A DNA stretch of 64,000 nt from Limanda limanda (taxonomy: Eukaryota; Chordata; Actinopteri; Pleuronectiformes; Pleuronectidae). Each line of letters opens with the position of its first letter. The stretch's first letter is position 1. Shown here one piece after another: positions 22,601 to 36,070 of the stretch. Both the position numbers and the translations under genes were made by a program. The stretch lies in contig NC_083655.1 of NCBI RefSeq assembly GCF_963576545.1, positions 14,710,940 to 14,774,939 of the forward strand. The letters are read 5' to 3'. A model generated the notes under the pieces. The model was not told the origin of the DNA and did not search any database. It saw nothing but the letters and a program-made list of their open reading frames with translations.

Positions 22601-25600
22601 CAAGTTTCATGCGGCTAGGATATAGTGTATGTCCACATGGGACTGAGAAGACTGTGAGGAGGAAACTTGAAGAAGTAGAAGCGGGGTCAGGGCTCGAAAA
22701 CCCCCGTGTTCGAGGGCTGTGGAGGTGCAACAGGTGGCTCATGTTTTCACAGTGAGCCTCCCTCAACAACACACCGTCTTCCTGCGACTCCCACCCTGAT
22801 CCACACAGGGTTTTTTCTTTACTTTGAAACAGACTCAAACAGCGAGCCGTATCCTGTTTCGATTCCCATATCACCCCCTGTCATTATTCACTTAATTACC
22901 TTCAACTATAACTCACCAGTCCCTGTGCATCCCACCGCTCCACCGTCACTGTTCATTGACCCTGAAGGTGCTGCGATATCTGAATTTCACACTGTGTTCT
23001 ATGGCTCTCGTGGGTCAGTTAACATCGCAGGATATTCTACCGATTGAGCTGAAAGTTTTGCTGAGTTTGCAATTTCCATGAGCCATATATTTAGGATTAT
23101 AGGTCCGGTGCCTGGGAAATCATTGCGAGCAGTGCTGAGCTGACTGGTGAAGAAGAATTGAAGTGGATCACAGGATGAACCCAGAGTGGGAGCAGCCGCA
23201 GAACACTGGGAGAAGCAACGGGACGCAACCTGTAGTTACACTTTCCAACGGTTCACTTCCTCCTTTCCCTTTTCCTGTTGGTATGATATTATAAATGAAT
23301 GACATGGAAAGACAAGTGCGGACAAATGACACAACATCTAAACAACAATAGCTCTGCCCATCACTGGCACTGGGAAAGAAAGAGAGACTGAGGAAATGAC
23401 AAACAAACAAACAAATGATGCCCAGACTGATCCTTTCTCCCTGAATTACTGCTTGTTGTTAGATATGTCATTGTCACATATTCACACCATCATTGTCACT
23501 TATGGACACAGTGATGATTTCCCCAGAAGCCTTATAACACATATCAGTGCATCCCTTCATAATGAATCTACCGTCTTCTGACTGTACAAAACTGCTTTAC
23601 AAGTTTCTGAGCAGCTCTCATTATATCGTATATTTACATGCTGGTTTAAGTGAACCTGGCCAGATCAAACATGAAATGTTTCTCATTTCTTCGCAGCAGC
23701 TGAGACGCCTCTCGCCCGCGGGAGAGCAGAAATGGGTCAGGGATAATATTTGGTTGCCGGGCCCATTATTTGATGAAGTGCTTAAAGTTTCCCAGAGGTC
23801 TAAGTTAAGATCTTCTAATGTGATTTCCCTTCTGGCTAATTGCATCCTGAATAATTTGCAGCCAGTCCACCACTCTGGATAGCACATCTGGAGCTGATGG
23901 AGGGAAGTGTCTGTGTGTGTGTCTGTGTCTGCGCGTGTTTGTCTGGGTTCAAACGTAAGCACGGAAGGAATAAAAAATTAAACACTGAGAAAAAAAAAGA
24001 AAAGATCTCTCTTAGCGACAGAGGAGTGCATGAGGGTGACAAGGTAACGGATGTAGTGTCTGAGCAGCCGGCAGAAAGGGCCATTAAACTGGGCCATTCA
24101 CTTCACCGCAGACCATAATAAGACAAGATAATGCGTCGCTTTCAAATAAAACCTTTATGAGAGTGAATCCATGCCAGAGCTGGTGGTGTGTGGATCAGTC
24201 AGCCTGTTTGGCATTTAATCTGCCTCAATACGTTAAAACCGTGAGCATGTGATTAGAGTGCATAGTATCCAGGAGAGGAAAACTGTCTTCACCAGAGAGT
24301 CTCGTGGGGACGCGGCTGTGACGGGCGCCCGCATGACTCTTCCCAGAAATTCACTCAACACTCACTTGCACATCGAGTTGACTTCTGAAACTTTGGAGGC
24401 CACTCTTTTGTCTATGTTTACGCATGAGCTCCTGTTTACGCCAATGCGACACACAATTGGCTTGTACTTTAGGTAGGCAGCTTTTTCTTATGTATATTGG
24501 ACATGATATTGTTGTTCTTTGTACAAGTGATCATCTCAACACCGCCACTTATAGACAGGTGAACATGTTTAATGCTTTTCATCTGGCAGAGAAAACAGGA
24601 GCATTCAAAGATGATAATGCTGCAGCTTTCCAAGAAATGTGTGTGTTTGTTTTTGCCCTCAAACGAAGGACTCCACTCATCTGTCAGAGCTGGGCAGCTG
24701 GTAGGGGTTGGGGGGGTTGGAGCTGATCTAAAAAAACGAGCGGTGTCACCCGTCTCTGCCATCGTCCCTTTGGGTGTTTTTGACGCCGTCACTGACACGT
24801 TGTAATTAGTTTTCTTTGTGTTGTTTCCTTTTTGGGCGCCTGTGTGTTTTTGTCCTCGCGCTGACATGTAATTGGTTGGCGAGTTGTTGTTTTTTTGTAC
24901 GTGACATATGGTGAAAGATAATGGAAACTGTCCTAAAAGTCTCTTTAAGAACTGTTGCAATATGGTGGCGTCTAGTTTCCCGTTTGAAAGAAACTGTGGT
25001 TTTCTATTTGTAAGATCAGCTGTGCTCCTCTGTATGGCCCCTCAGTTTGTGTGAAATGAGAAAGCACAGGGAGTATTTTCATTACGTATAGACCTTAAAG
25101 TGACCCAAGTGATGCATAACTCCTGAATCCAGACCAACAAGGACCACTGACACAGTGTTGAGTGATAATTGTAACACTGAACTGTTATTTGGCTGAAGGA
25201 TGTTCCAGCCTCTCTACAGTCTGGTAAACACAGATGTAGCGTGAACCAAAGATGTCTCATACACAGCATTTACGGCTTCTTGTGGTCTTTGTTTAAAAAA
25301 CAAAAGAAAGAAAGTGAATTGTAATTTCAACTTCATACATTTCATTTCTGTCTATAAAATTGACCCTGAAGCAGTTTTAGATTTCAGTGATACTCTCTGT
25401 ACCGAACGTAAAAATAGACAAATTCAAACCCTACTTGTAAACAAGAAAGGACCTGTGAGAAGATGTAAACCACAAACAACAGGATTTTATTTTGGTCAGA
25501 AGGATGAACCACAGAGTGCCTCAGTCAGGGTGTAGTTTAAGTAGAAATCTCTACTAGAGCAGCTTGAACCTGTAAATACACTCTTTCAGAGGTGTAAATG

Positions 25601-25864
25601 TGTCAGTGGTCAAATTTGGAGGACATTAAATGAGACAACAAGAAGAAGTGGATGGAAGTTACTATAGTTGATCTCCTTTTATGCCTCTTCAGAGCATTTT
25701 CGGCCAAATAGGAACAATACTGAGCCTGTAATTGTCCCAGTCTCTGATCAGAGCTTTAACATAGAAAATAGAAAATCTGCAATATTTCTTGAGAAAGTAA
25801 AATTAATATTCTTACAGTGTTAAAGAAAGTGGGGGAGATCTGTTCCTAGATCTGTTCCCTCAGG
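19671..25864. other. Gene-free stretch with scattered simple repeats
   Basis: No supported gene. A run of 17 A lies at 20409-20425, and short TG runs near 23911-23940. The 174-codon minus-strand frame at 22350-22874 and the overlapping frames on both strands at 22300-23050 have no domains and contradict each other. The segments 23640-23880 and 24740-24960 are repeat-free, high-complexity DNA with several homeodomain-like TAATT/ATTA strings; they may be regulatory, but conservation cannot be judged from one sequence. Confidence 0.5.
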
Positions 25865-26055
25865 CCTTGTGTGCACTACAGCAGGTATTTTTTTCAAAAG
25901 CCATTTTCTCCTCCGTATTAAAAAAAAAATCTTTGTTTTACAAAATATCTCAGTCCAACACAGAACTACTAGAGGCAAGACTAGAGGCCCAAACACAGAG
26001 GGAAAAGTTCATTTTGCAGAATATCTGCATTGGTGTGGACAGGGCGTTAAATCGA
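25865..26055 (+). repeat. Fish DNA-repeat fragment (TTTTCTCCTCCGTATT type)
   Basis: It contains TGTGTGCACTACAGCAGG, CATTTTCTCCTCCGTATTAA and, at the right, GTGTGGACAGGGCGTTAAA. I recognise this layout as an interspersed repeat of teleosts. Two frames of 86 and 89 codons cross it; both are products of the repeat. Confidence 0.5.
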
Positions 26056-26150
26056 ATCTGCTCCGCAATCTCTTCCTTGGCCGATACCCCACCCTTGCAA
26101 AAAGTTTCAAGAAAGTTGGTTCAGTAGTTTTTGGGTAATCTTGCAATGTC
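26056..26150 (+). repeat. Fragment of the GTAGTTTTTG-tail repeat family
   Basis: The phrase AAGTTTCAAGAAAGTTGGTT followed by CAGTAGTTTTTGGGTAATCTTG is the same family as the pieces at 52741-52926 and 58576-58902. It follows directly on the repeat at 25865-26055, so one inserted next to or into the other. Confidence 0.5.
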
Positions 26151-29100
26151 AAACTGCAATGAAACGTAACCACCTTGTCAGCGCACAACCTTTATAGACG
26201 TCTGAGGAGCCTGCTCTGCACCAAGCTGTGCAGTTATGAGGAGCTGTGAAGTGTCTTACTACAGGAAATCTGTCAGTTAGTTTTTGCCCTCTGTTAAAGT
26301 AAAAGTCACACATTCTGAGTGACAATATTACCAAGAGGGTTTATTAAAACGATTCACCCTTCTTCCCTGCGTGTGCCTCGGAGCGTCCCAGGTCGTTACC
26401 TGTCCCGCAGATGGTGGTTACACTGTAGGTGACAGACGGACGAGCTGAGCAGACGACAGCAGAGGAAGGAAAGATGACACGGAGGACTGAGAGAGGCTGA
26501 ACATTTTGAGGGTGAGGTGCAGAGAAGAATCCAGAGTGACAGAGCCTCAGGAGGACGGGCAGACCGTTGAGCAAATGAGGAGGAATGTCATGTGCTCATG
26601 AGCAGCGGCACTGGGGGAGAGCGGGCTGCAGGAGGTGAGAGCTTCAGACTGACAGGGGGAGGAAGAGATGCGAGGGCAAAGAAAGATGGCAGATTACAGA
26701 AGAATAAAGTTTCAATATTTTTGTATTTCCAAAATCTTCATCTACTTACAGTGCGTTTGGATCCACCAGGAAAGTTGCTCTTCTGGCAACCCATTTGGTG
26801 ACATTTTGTCATGAGACAGTTCTGCTCTTAAAAGGCGGTTTGAAGGATATTCCCACTTTTATTGGCATCATTTCTGCACAGTAAAATAAAACTTTTCCTC
26901 AAGTGGCTGGGACACCCCCCACACCGTCACACCAAGAGGATAGTTGGACACTGAATCGTCATAATGAAGTTTCCTCGTTACCAATCCCTCTGAATGGCCC
27001 TCAAGCCAAATGTCTCTTTGTATCCTTGCTGGATAATTGTAAATCTTTGGATGCAAACTGGACTACACTGCATTCTGAATTTTCATATTAATTTTTTCGA
27101 TTGGATCTCATGATCAATGCAAAGAGTGGCAAACCTTTGCACTGGATAAGAAATCTGTGGAATCTGTTTCAACAGTTGCTGATGTGAGTGTCTTTTTCAT
27201 TTGTGCAAACTTCTTCTTCTTCTTCTTCTCTTTTTTTCTTTTTCTACTCATAAAATAATTAAACAATAAATAGACAGCATGGCCATAACACCAGAAAAAC
27301 TGATCCCAGCGCCAATCCAATACAGAAACATCACAACGTGAGTGGGGACATGATGCTAAATTCGGTGCCTTGTTCTGGTGATGACTAGAACATAACCACA
27401 CTTCCCACAGTGAAGTTAATCATGTCCAAATAAGGCAAACGACAACAGTCTCCACCTCAAGCTACCCAGGTCTCACACAGAGGGCTAATCTGAGCCTCAG
27501 CAGCAGGAGCAGGTTCCTGCATAATGCCTTGTGTAATTAAAATACAGTATCTAATGATTCCAGAGTCATCCTAGGAACGGCACAGGGGAATTCATTCTCT
27601 ACGTGCTTCTATGTTTGCAGAGTTTGCAGGTTTGTACTTTTTGCTGTATTAATGACTGTATTTAATAACAAATGTAAATTCATATTTAAAGGGAAAGCAA
27701 TCAGCTGTGCACATACACTGTGGATAATGGTTGATGAATCTCTCTCCAAATTAAGTGACGCACATTGCAGAGGCAATTATCCCACACCTGGGCGAACTGA
27801 CCCAAAATGACAAAGTCCAGTGATTTCAACAGTTTTTAGGACTGTAGGTTTAAACATAAACTAATGTTGCCTCACATTGCATTTTTCAATTATGCATCCA
27901 AGCAAATAAACCTGCAGGCTAGTGTTTTTGGGGTCTTAATGTTTTATCGGTCTGTGAAGCTCATATACAGAGAGTAAGTGACAGAGATACTATTACTTAA
28001 AGTAAACATTCTGTCAAGCAGAAATTGAACAATCTCCAAGTCCTTCTGCAGTCCAACTCTCTGAGGTCTCTGCACTATAGTCAGACTTCTGCTTCTTGGG
28101 ATTACAGTAAATTTGCCACAAGGTGTTTCAGACTATTCCTTTGGTGAATAACTCATGGGACCCATTGGCAGCAGAAACTGGAATCTCTTTTCAGTTGAGA
28201 TACAAAAATAAATATCATAGATTATCTGCCGTATTGCTACACATCCACTTCTATTTTACTTTTATCTTATTGTAACCTCTATTTTCTTCGCTGGAGTAGG
28301 GACTGTGAAGATGATTAAAAGTCGATGGTACAAATACATTGTTCATCTTTTAAACCTGCTTCAAATTAGCGCACAAGCTCACCAATTTACAACTACTGAC
28401 TGTTGGGACTGACCGATTAACCCAACAAGGAACCACTATGTCACCAGGCCTAGACATGGAAGAATCGTGTCGCTCCACATGTTAGCAGTCAGACATGGAT
28501 GGTGCACTAGTGCCGCCTCATTCAAACCCAGACGACCAATCCTGTAGTATTCCTTCAACAAAGGTGCCAGTTTGCTGTTTTGTTAACTATACCAGAAGCA
28601 ACAGTGTGGAAGGAAAACCAAACAGCAGTCAGACAGTGAGCCAGGGTCAGTGCCATGTAGTCTGTCTCTTCCTTCCTCTGTCGTGTTTCCACACACACTC
28701 ACAGGTTCCCATAACCCTTGGAAACCCATCAGATCGCGACCACAGTGGTTATTAACCTCTGCCATAAACCATACGCCAGCAAGTTGGCAGCCGGTCTAAA
28801 GAGTCCACGTGTCTTTGATGAGGTTTTTCGAGGTCCCTGGTTCTCTGCACAGAGGAAAACCCTGAATCTTTGGACGGTAACATCATGGTGCTACAGTGTG
28901 TAGATAATCGTCTTTCAGTGTATTTGTTTTTTCCATTTGCATCACCAATTATCCTGTGAATATTGTATATACTATTCCTCCAGCAGTTGTTAATCAGGGA
29001 TAAAACAAACACTGCAGACAAAGGAAATTAATTTTAAAAGCAATGTATAATGTTATTGCCATTTTCTCATTTTTAATTGTTTCCCAAGTAGCCACTTGAG

Positions 29101-30721
29101 ATGGATTGCTCAATAATTTTGAATTGTGTTTATTGTGTTTATGCAGTTGAAAGTCATATTCATGGGAATTGCATTGCTCCTGGCCTCCAATTGTTTTATT
29201 CCATGAGTCTGACAGTAAATAAGCAAAGCTGGCACTTCTGTATTAGTTTGATAAAGTCCCCAAACACATCAAATGGCTGTGTAATAATAATGGTAGGGAG
29301 TTTAACTTGAATACCTGTGGATTATTTATAGAATTATGAAGATTTTTTTCCAGTGTGATACTTTCTCTCCCAAGAGACTGAGACACGTCGGATATTTTTA
29401 TTTCTCCATTAACCTTTGCCTTCTTCTGCCCAAAGCAGAAAAGCAGCTGAGCGTTTGACTTCTGTCTGGAGGAAGCCACCGCACATAATGTCTGTATTTG
29501 TTGGTTTGGATGATGAAGGCGGATCGTGTTTGTTACCATATGGTTTCATTTTTCAGCTGAGCCAGTGGCCTGGAGGCGGAACTAGTTCCTCTGTTGTTAT
29601 TGTTTTCTAGGTCTGCTCTCAGTTCTGAATTTAGGCCAAACAGAGCAGAGAAGAGTCATTTGAACTTCTGACCATCTGTCAACTGGTCAAGAGCATGAGA
29701 AAATGTATTAGTTTGCTGCAATGTCTGCGTTAAGGTTGTTCACCAAGAGGATAGAAAAACGATTCGATTAGAAAAGGATCAGATTTAATTTAAGAGGCCC
29801 AAGGTTTTCTCTCCATTGATTAACAGCCCAGAGTTAGCCCTGGGCTACTTCTGCATCCAAGACGAGGGTACAGTGTAAAACACTGTTCTTTCAACTGGAA
29901 AACAACTTGCCCTGTAGAAAGTAGTCTCAGTAATGGTCACAAATGCACCGTCCAATCCACACATGAATAAAATCATTTGCCAAATAAATATATCACAAAC
30001 TCCCAAGTTTTAATTGTGACTGGGAAAAGAAAACTATTGATAAGTCGGATTTGGCATTAAAAATAACAGAAAGGCCATTGTTAAACACAAATAAACACTG
30101 AATTTAAACAGATGATGTACTTTTAATACTGACACAGTAAAACAGCTGTCACTCCATGTTGTACTGCTTTGTTCAAATGCTTAAATTGTTCAAACAACTA
30201 ACTGTCTAGAGACATTAATGTTTTTTTTAGACCAATTGTTTGCTTGTAAGATTTACATACAAGCTAAGTGCAGTATTTCATCAACTTTTTACATCTCATT
30301 TAGATTATCCAATCATCTGTTATCATATGGTATAAAGTATGTCATCAATAGATCACTATGAAATGTTATTACGTATTAATATTTTTATTACAACATCTAA
30401 AAGTTTGTATTTGTACACTACATTCACTCAAAACATAGTTTCAGGTCCTCGAGTCAGAGAAACTCCAAAGGCTCTGAAAATGACAACTAGAAATCAGATG
30501 TAATTCCTTCCACTTTATTTTAATGATTGAATTGTTGTTGCCACGGAAAATATCTACACTGTCACATTAAATTATGAATTTCCTTACTTCACATCTGAGA
30601 CTAATAATAACAAAGAGACGACAATAAATAGTAAAAAAGCTGACATCTCATTATGGTTGCCATCACCTAGGCCTTCAGCGGTACAGGAGTGAGATACACA
30701 AAAGTGAAGCGCCCACATCAG
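26151..30721. other. Gene-free stretch
   Basis: No supported gene or RNA. A (TTC)n run lies at 27210-27230, followed by T-rich sequence. The rest shows only AT-rich stretches and short open frames without domains. Confidence 0.5.
27210..27230 (+). repeat. (TTC)n microsatellite
   Basis: A run of TTC trinucleotides followed by a polypyrimidine tail to about 27245. The Lys-rich minus-strand frame over it is an artefact. Confidence 0.85.
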
Positions 30722-30732
30722 TCACACACACA

Positions 30733-30776
<44 letters not shown>

Positions 30777-30808
30777 CACACACTAACACACACTAACACA
30801 CACACACA
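30722..30808 (+). repeat. (CA)n microsatellite with a decamer tandem repeat
   Basis: A pure CA stretch is followed by copies of the 10-mer CACTAACACA in tandem and then CA again. The compound structure shows a point variant that was copied along the array. Confidence 0.95.
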
Positions 30809-33504
30809 GATGCTGCTCAGCACTCTCCACCTGCCTCACCATGTCTGCCAAATTAATCTGTGTGAGGAGATGAGTTTGGGATGAATTCATCTCTACTGGA
30901 TGAAAAGCAGCTCCCATATGTTGGGCCTGCTGGGAACCTGAGTGCCGTATCCTTATTTCCCCTGAGGCGGCAGTCGGTGTAACCCAGACCGAGGCATGGT
31001 GGCTGTAAATGGAGTAGAGATAAGGGAGTTTTATCTGTAGAGGCTTTTGAGAGCACACACACACACAGAGCTAAGCAGAGGTTCATATCCTTAATGCGAC
31101 CTACTTCTCCTTATGTTACCTGATGTTATGATGGCTTCTTATCTCCTGTGTATGAGATTGTGGGTCATCTGAGGTGAACTACACTGCTGGAGATGTCGCC
31201 TTGAATTTAAATGAGCAAACAGGCAGCAGCGAACAGTGTTCAAGAGAAAGCAGACACATAGACATATGACAAATAACAACCCCTGAAATCAGTGTGGTGG
31301 GTATCTATATATTTAAAACTTAATACCTAATAAATACAAATTGGATTGAGAAGTCCTCTACAGTCTGAGTACCAGTTACTTAACAAAATCATTCCATTTT
31401 ACAAAAGTAAACTACTTGAAACTTCAATAATCAGTTTCAATCCCTGTTGGGCTGATGAGTCCTCTGACAACCCTCAGAATGCAAAAAGTGCACAAAGCTA
31501 ATTCAATAGAAAACACTGACATTTTGCTCTTCGAGTTTTAGATGAACAAGACTGCAAAAATTGCCAATACTAATAAAATGAGTCTGAATTATTCGACTTG
31601 TATGTGTAAATCTGCCAAAAAGTAGATATATCGTAGGTCATGTTGATCCGGTGGACTGAATGAAGACAAACACATTTACTATTTCCAGATGATGTTGAGG
31701 GTGGGTCCTTCAGTTGGAACGTTGAGATAATATTTTCTTGCTGTACCGTTGTCTCAGAGTCCGTTTTCAATATTGTGACCATACTTAGCTGAACTGTTGT
31801 GATCATGCTCTTCTATAGGAGCATTGAGTATTAAATCATAGCTTTGTTGTGAATTCATCGTCCACCAACGACAAACTTCTTTGTTTTAGGAAACCAATGC
31901 ATTTAAAGTTTCCAGATGTAAAACATTACGTGTGTGCGTTTAAAAAAACATGTTTCCTCTCTTGTGAACTTCGTGGCTGGAATGCTGATGTGTTGCATTG
32001 TGTGACGTGACCATTGATGTCATTTGTTATGCTAGGAATCTGAGGAAAATCATAAATATATTTGTCAGCATAACAAAACAGAGTTTAACCATTCTGTTGT
32101 TATGCTCCGACAAACATAAGAACCAAAGCAGCTATATTGACCCTCATATATTATATTTAGCACAGCCGTGTCTGGAGAGGATCAGCTTCTTTTGTTATGC
32201 TACAGCTGTAAAACAGCACAGCCCCATATGGAAGATATCACAAAGTCAAAGGCAGGTTTCAGTTTCTCAGTTTTATCTCCAAGCATAATTTCCCTCTGCT
32301 CTTTGCCCTCAGTCAACACAGACTTTGATCAAGCGGACATCTTCAGATTACTTTACTCTGATTCATTCCAACTTTCTGGATCATTTTACAGTCACGCCGG
32401 ATGAAACAAATTCCCTGCTTTGCCCCTGACGGACTCATACGTCCATTCTTGACTTTTACCGTTGATATTCATAACTCACATTTGCCAAATTGTGATGGGG
32501 AAAACATTACATTTCCTTGATACACATCTGAGCACAGACTAAACACAAGCTAACAATTTATCATGTAAATATTTTGGCACAGGCTTAGATATTCCCTAGT
32601 GAATATCTGGGGAAGTAGTGGCATCATGCTGCATAAATCAACCATGGAAACTCCATATGAAACTTAGATACAACTAAGATTTCTGTAAACTAATGGACAG
32701 GAAATTAGACGCAAAAGCCAAAAAACACAAATGGGTCAAAGTGACCTGTTTGTTTTGTAGTCTATGTCAAAGTCCTTGGAGCTGTGTTTGTCTGCCTGCA
32801 CTGGCCAGAAATGAAAACACAGAGACGCAGAAATAGACGGACGTTGGGTATAGATGTTCACATTCCAACGCAGAGGCTGGAGCATGATGAATGATGTTTG
32901 GGCTCTGGACGGCGCACTCCACTGAGGACGAGCACAAACCTTTTTGCCAAGTCCATTGCTCTGTTTAGCCTTCTTTGTCTCGGATGAGCCGGCGGAGACA
33001 GTAGGAAACGATGCTTGGCGTTGGAGGGGGGGCGGCACGTTCTCTGAGACTCTCCCCGCTGTATTGTAGACGGGTCCCTGAAAGTCAGTCGGTCAGCACA
33101 GTGATGATGGATTACCTATAAGGGCTGGAAGTCAAGCGGGGTCTCATGTTTCCCCCTGTGTCCTATGTTTATTATTACGCTGTGTTGAGTCATCTGTCAG
33201 CAGAGCTGCCCCAGGCCATGATACAAAGGGGAAGCACTACAGTGTTTGACTAATCAGCCACATCAGGGTTGTGTTGATTATTAATGCTCAATGTAAACCT
33301 GATGGACTGGTTGTTGGGCTACTATAGCTCTATACCACAAGTTATTATGTGACCAAGATAAATAGACGTCACCATTAATGCAGCGGAGGTCTCGGTCGCC
33401 TGGATCACCTTCATTGATTTTGAGTTTTCCCATCCTATTTTTATGTCTGAATTTAGCCAGGTAAGATAATGAATGGACTGTTTTCTTTAAGATGCTTTTA
33501 CCCC
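30809..33504. other. Gene-free stretch
   Basis: No gene, RNA or bounded repeat recognised. Open frames are 100 codons or fewer and have no domains. Confidence 0.5.
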
Positions 33505-33760
33505 TTTTCCACCATGGATGTTCAAGGGCCAGTTTGGAACCAATGCCTAATCTTGAACCAGTTCTTTGTGTTTTGACAGACAAATAACTAAAGGGACAGA
33601 AAGACTGGTTTCGAATCTGGCACCGAGACTTGCTCTTACTAGAATGAATAATTGTTTACATCAGCTGCTGAGGGCATGATTATCCTGACAAACAAGACCA
33701 ATACGGTCCGTGATGGAGACAAACCGTCGCCTTGTTCTCGCTGTGGTCGGCCATTACTGA
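33505..33760 (+). repeat. Fish transposon fragment (ACCCCTTTTCCACCA end)
   Basis: It starts with ACCCCTTTTCCACCATGG, then AGGGCCAGTTTGGAACC and GAACCAGTTCTTTGTGTTT, and runs to GCTGTGGTCGGCCATTACT. The order fits an interspersed TIR element common in teleosts. Only the left end is clear. Confidence 0.5.
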
Positions 33761-34495
33761 TTTCCTCACCTCAGAAAGCCCTATGAAAGTCAACCAGTTA
33801 TCCAGTGTCTCAATAGAAGATGTACGATTAACAGAGTTCTAACTGAACCTATAATGTTATTTTGTTTGACTTGAATTTAAAGCTCACATAGTTGACTGAA
33901 CAGTACCAGTTGTTGTTGATCAGCTTTAAGATCGTTCCAGCCTTGGTGTTTGTTCAATTTGCTGTTTTTTGTTCTTTTTTTTTAATGGATGGATTTGAAT
34001 TAGTAAAGCTAAACAATACACGATAGGTACCAGACCTTTTTCTCGTCTGTGTCTGTTTGGTTTGCAACAAGGTGTTTTGGCAGCACATTGTACCTCTGCT
34101 TCCACTGCAGCAGCCTCAAACACAAGAGACACATATTTTCTGAGCCAGAGTTGTTGTGGAGCACTGTATCACTCAGAGAACAACATGTAGAGAAGAACCA
34201 CTTGTTCCCCTGACTGCGAATTGAAAAGGGAAACAATTGCTTTGTTGTTTCTTCACACAGGAAACTGGTGGAATGAAGTCCAACGGTGAAATGCAGACAA
34301 CACAGTCTCCCATGCTCCTCTGTTGTCAGTGGGTTTAAAGCGTCACAGGTCTGTGTGTTGCTCTACGAGTGTCAGTTAAGCACTTCACGTTAGAGGAGTC
34401 CTGGGTATTGAAGTTTTCAATGACCTCTCCCAGGGTCAGATTTGTGAAGGGTCACAATTTTATACACATATATATGGTGTTTTTGTGCTGTAGAG

Positions 34496-34553
<58 letters not shown>

Positions 34554-35739
34554 ATTTTAAACGATGACTCCTCCAGCGGCAGTGGTGTCACCGCACCTAA
34601 TGAGTCCTCTGGCCTCCTGGGACGTTTTCACAGGGTTTAATCCAAATAGCGGAAATGACTTGGCGGTGACCCCCCGCCCCCTCCTCTGCACCTCGTGAAG
34701 GCAAATTGGGAGGCCGCACACACTTTACACACTAACTTGTTAAACGCAGAGGACAGAAAATGAGTTCGCTCATGTCGAAATAATGGTTTCTGCACCACTT
34801 GACTTTGTGAATTTCATGAAATGTTTTTGCGGTTGAACAGCTTCTTGCCAAGAACTGTCAGGAGATTCCACACTTGATTTAAATGTGTGTACCGCAATTT
34901 ACAAGCTCTTAAATCCCACTGTAAACTGCCTGCAAGGCACCAAGCACATCCACGGAGCGGCAGGTGGACACAGTGGAGCATTAAGCTGCTTAAGAGTCCA
35001 ATATCTCCCTCAGGTGGCTGTGGAGACCAAAACAGAGTTAAAATAGATGGAATACTGGACACCACTATTGAGCTTTGACTGCTGGATGTGGCCGTGAGCA
35101 GCCGTTTGATTCAACAAATACAAAGATGATGTATCATTATTGTTTTCTCTGCTTGTTTCAAACACTTGGACTCAGGTCAAATATGACAGAAACAGTGAGT
35201 GTTCAGGTTTGTCAGGAGAGAAGCGCTGAATATAAAAAAATCCTCAACCTGAAGAGACACCTGAAGAAACTACAGAGAAACAGATGCAACATAACAAAAT
35301 TTAGTCTCACCTAAAGTCAGTAGCTCAGTCAAATATTCAAGACAGGTCATTTTGGTGCATTAAGCAAGATAAAACATGTTAAAATGTGCAATTTCATTTC
35401 CGGTCACATCTCAGGAATGGGTCCATGCAGCTAAATGTCTATTTGTGACATCTAGTAGTTAGTAACCAGTTATTAAAATGGATTTTATATAATTCAAAAG
35501 ATTGCTGTACTTTGACAAAGTCGGTTGGGCGGTAGTTTACTATAGCTGTCTAGTCATTTCTTTAAAAGTTTGGTTTAAAATGTAATGGATAACACAACAC
35601 AATGATTGAATTAATTAAACGACTTTGTGCCACAGTCAGAACTGAACATTATAAGTTGAGGATCTATTGCAGGAGTGTTGTATAAGATTCTTATCATTTT
35701 CACCAAACTAGTTATTGTACCATACAGATGTTTTTTCAT
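33761..35739. other. Gene-free stretch with a long TG array
   Basis: Apart from the (TG)n array at 34499-34551 nothing bounded is seen. Open frames lack domains. Confidence 0.5.
34499..34551 (+). repeat. (TG)n microsatellite, uninterrupted
   Basis: About 26 perfect TG units. The Cys-Val run in the overlapping frame is an artefact. Confidence 0.97.
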
Positions 35740-36070
35740 GCTGCCCGCGACTTCCTCTGAACACTACACTTCCTCCCACTGTCCACAAATGAAGCCAGGA
35801 GATCCCAGATACACACGTTGCAATCTTGGATATTTGGAGTCTGCGCCATAGTAATCAGGGGGATCCTTTTCAGTTCGGTCCATGTCCTTCCACAGAAAGG
35901 GAGAAGACAGTGTTTATGACCTATACTACAGGGGTAACCATGGAGCTGCGGTTTTAAGGTCAAGCTGAATCAAGTTCTCAACCAATCGCGAGTCAGTGTC
36001 ACATGGAAATCATAATGTTTCATCCTGTTTGGCTTCACTTTTGGCATCCGTCTTTAAAGTCTATGGGTAC
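35740..36070 (+). repeat. Dispersed fish repeat ending GGCTTCACTTTTGGCATCCG
   Basis: It holds CAAATGAAGCCAGGAGATCC, ACCAATCGCGAGTCAGTG and, at the right end, TTTGGCTTCACTTTTGGCAT and AAGTCTATGGG. A shorter relative lies at 37390-37475. No coding potential. Confidence 0.45.

Noticed and set aside
22350..22874. 174-codon minus-strand open frame
   Set aside because: Other long frames run through the same bases on both strands, none with a domain; the region is simply poor in stop codons.
24469..24960. 163-codon minus-strand open frame
   Set aside because: No recognisable family and contradictory overlapping frames on the plus strand.
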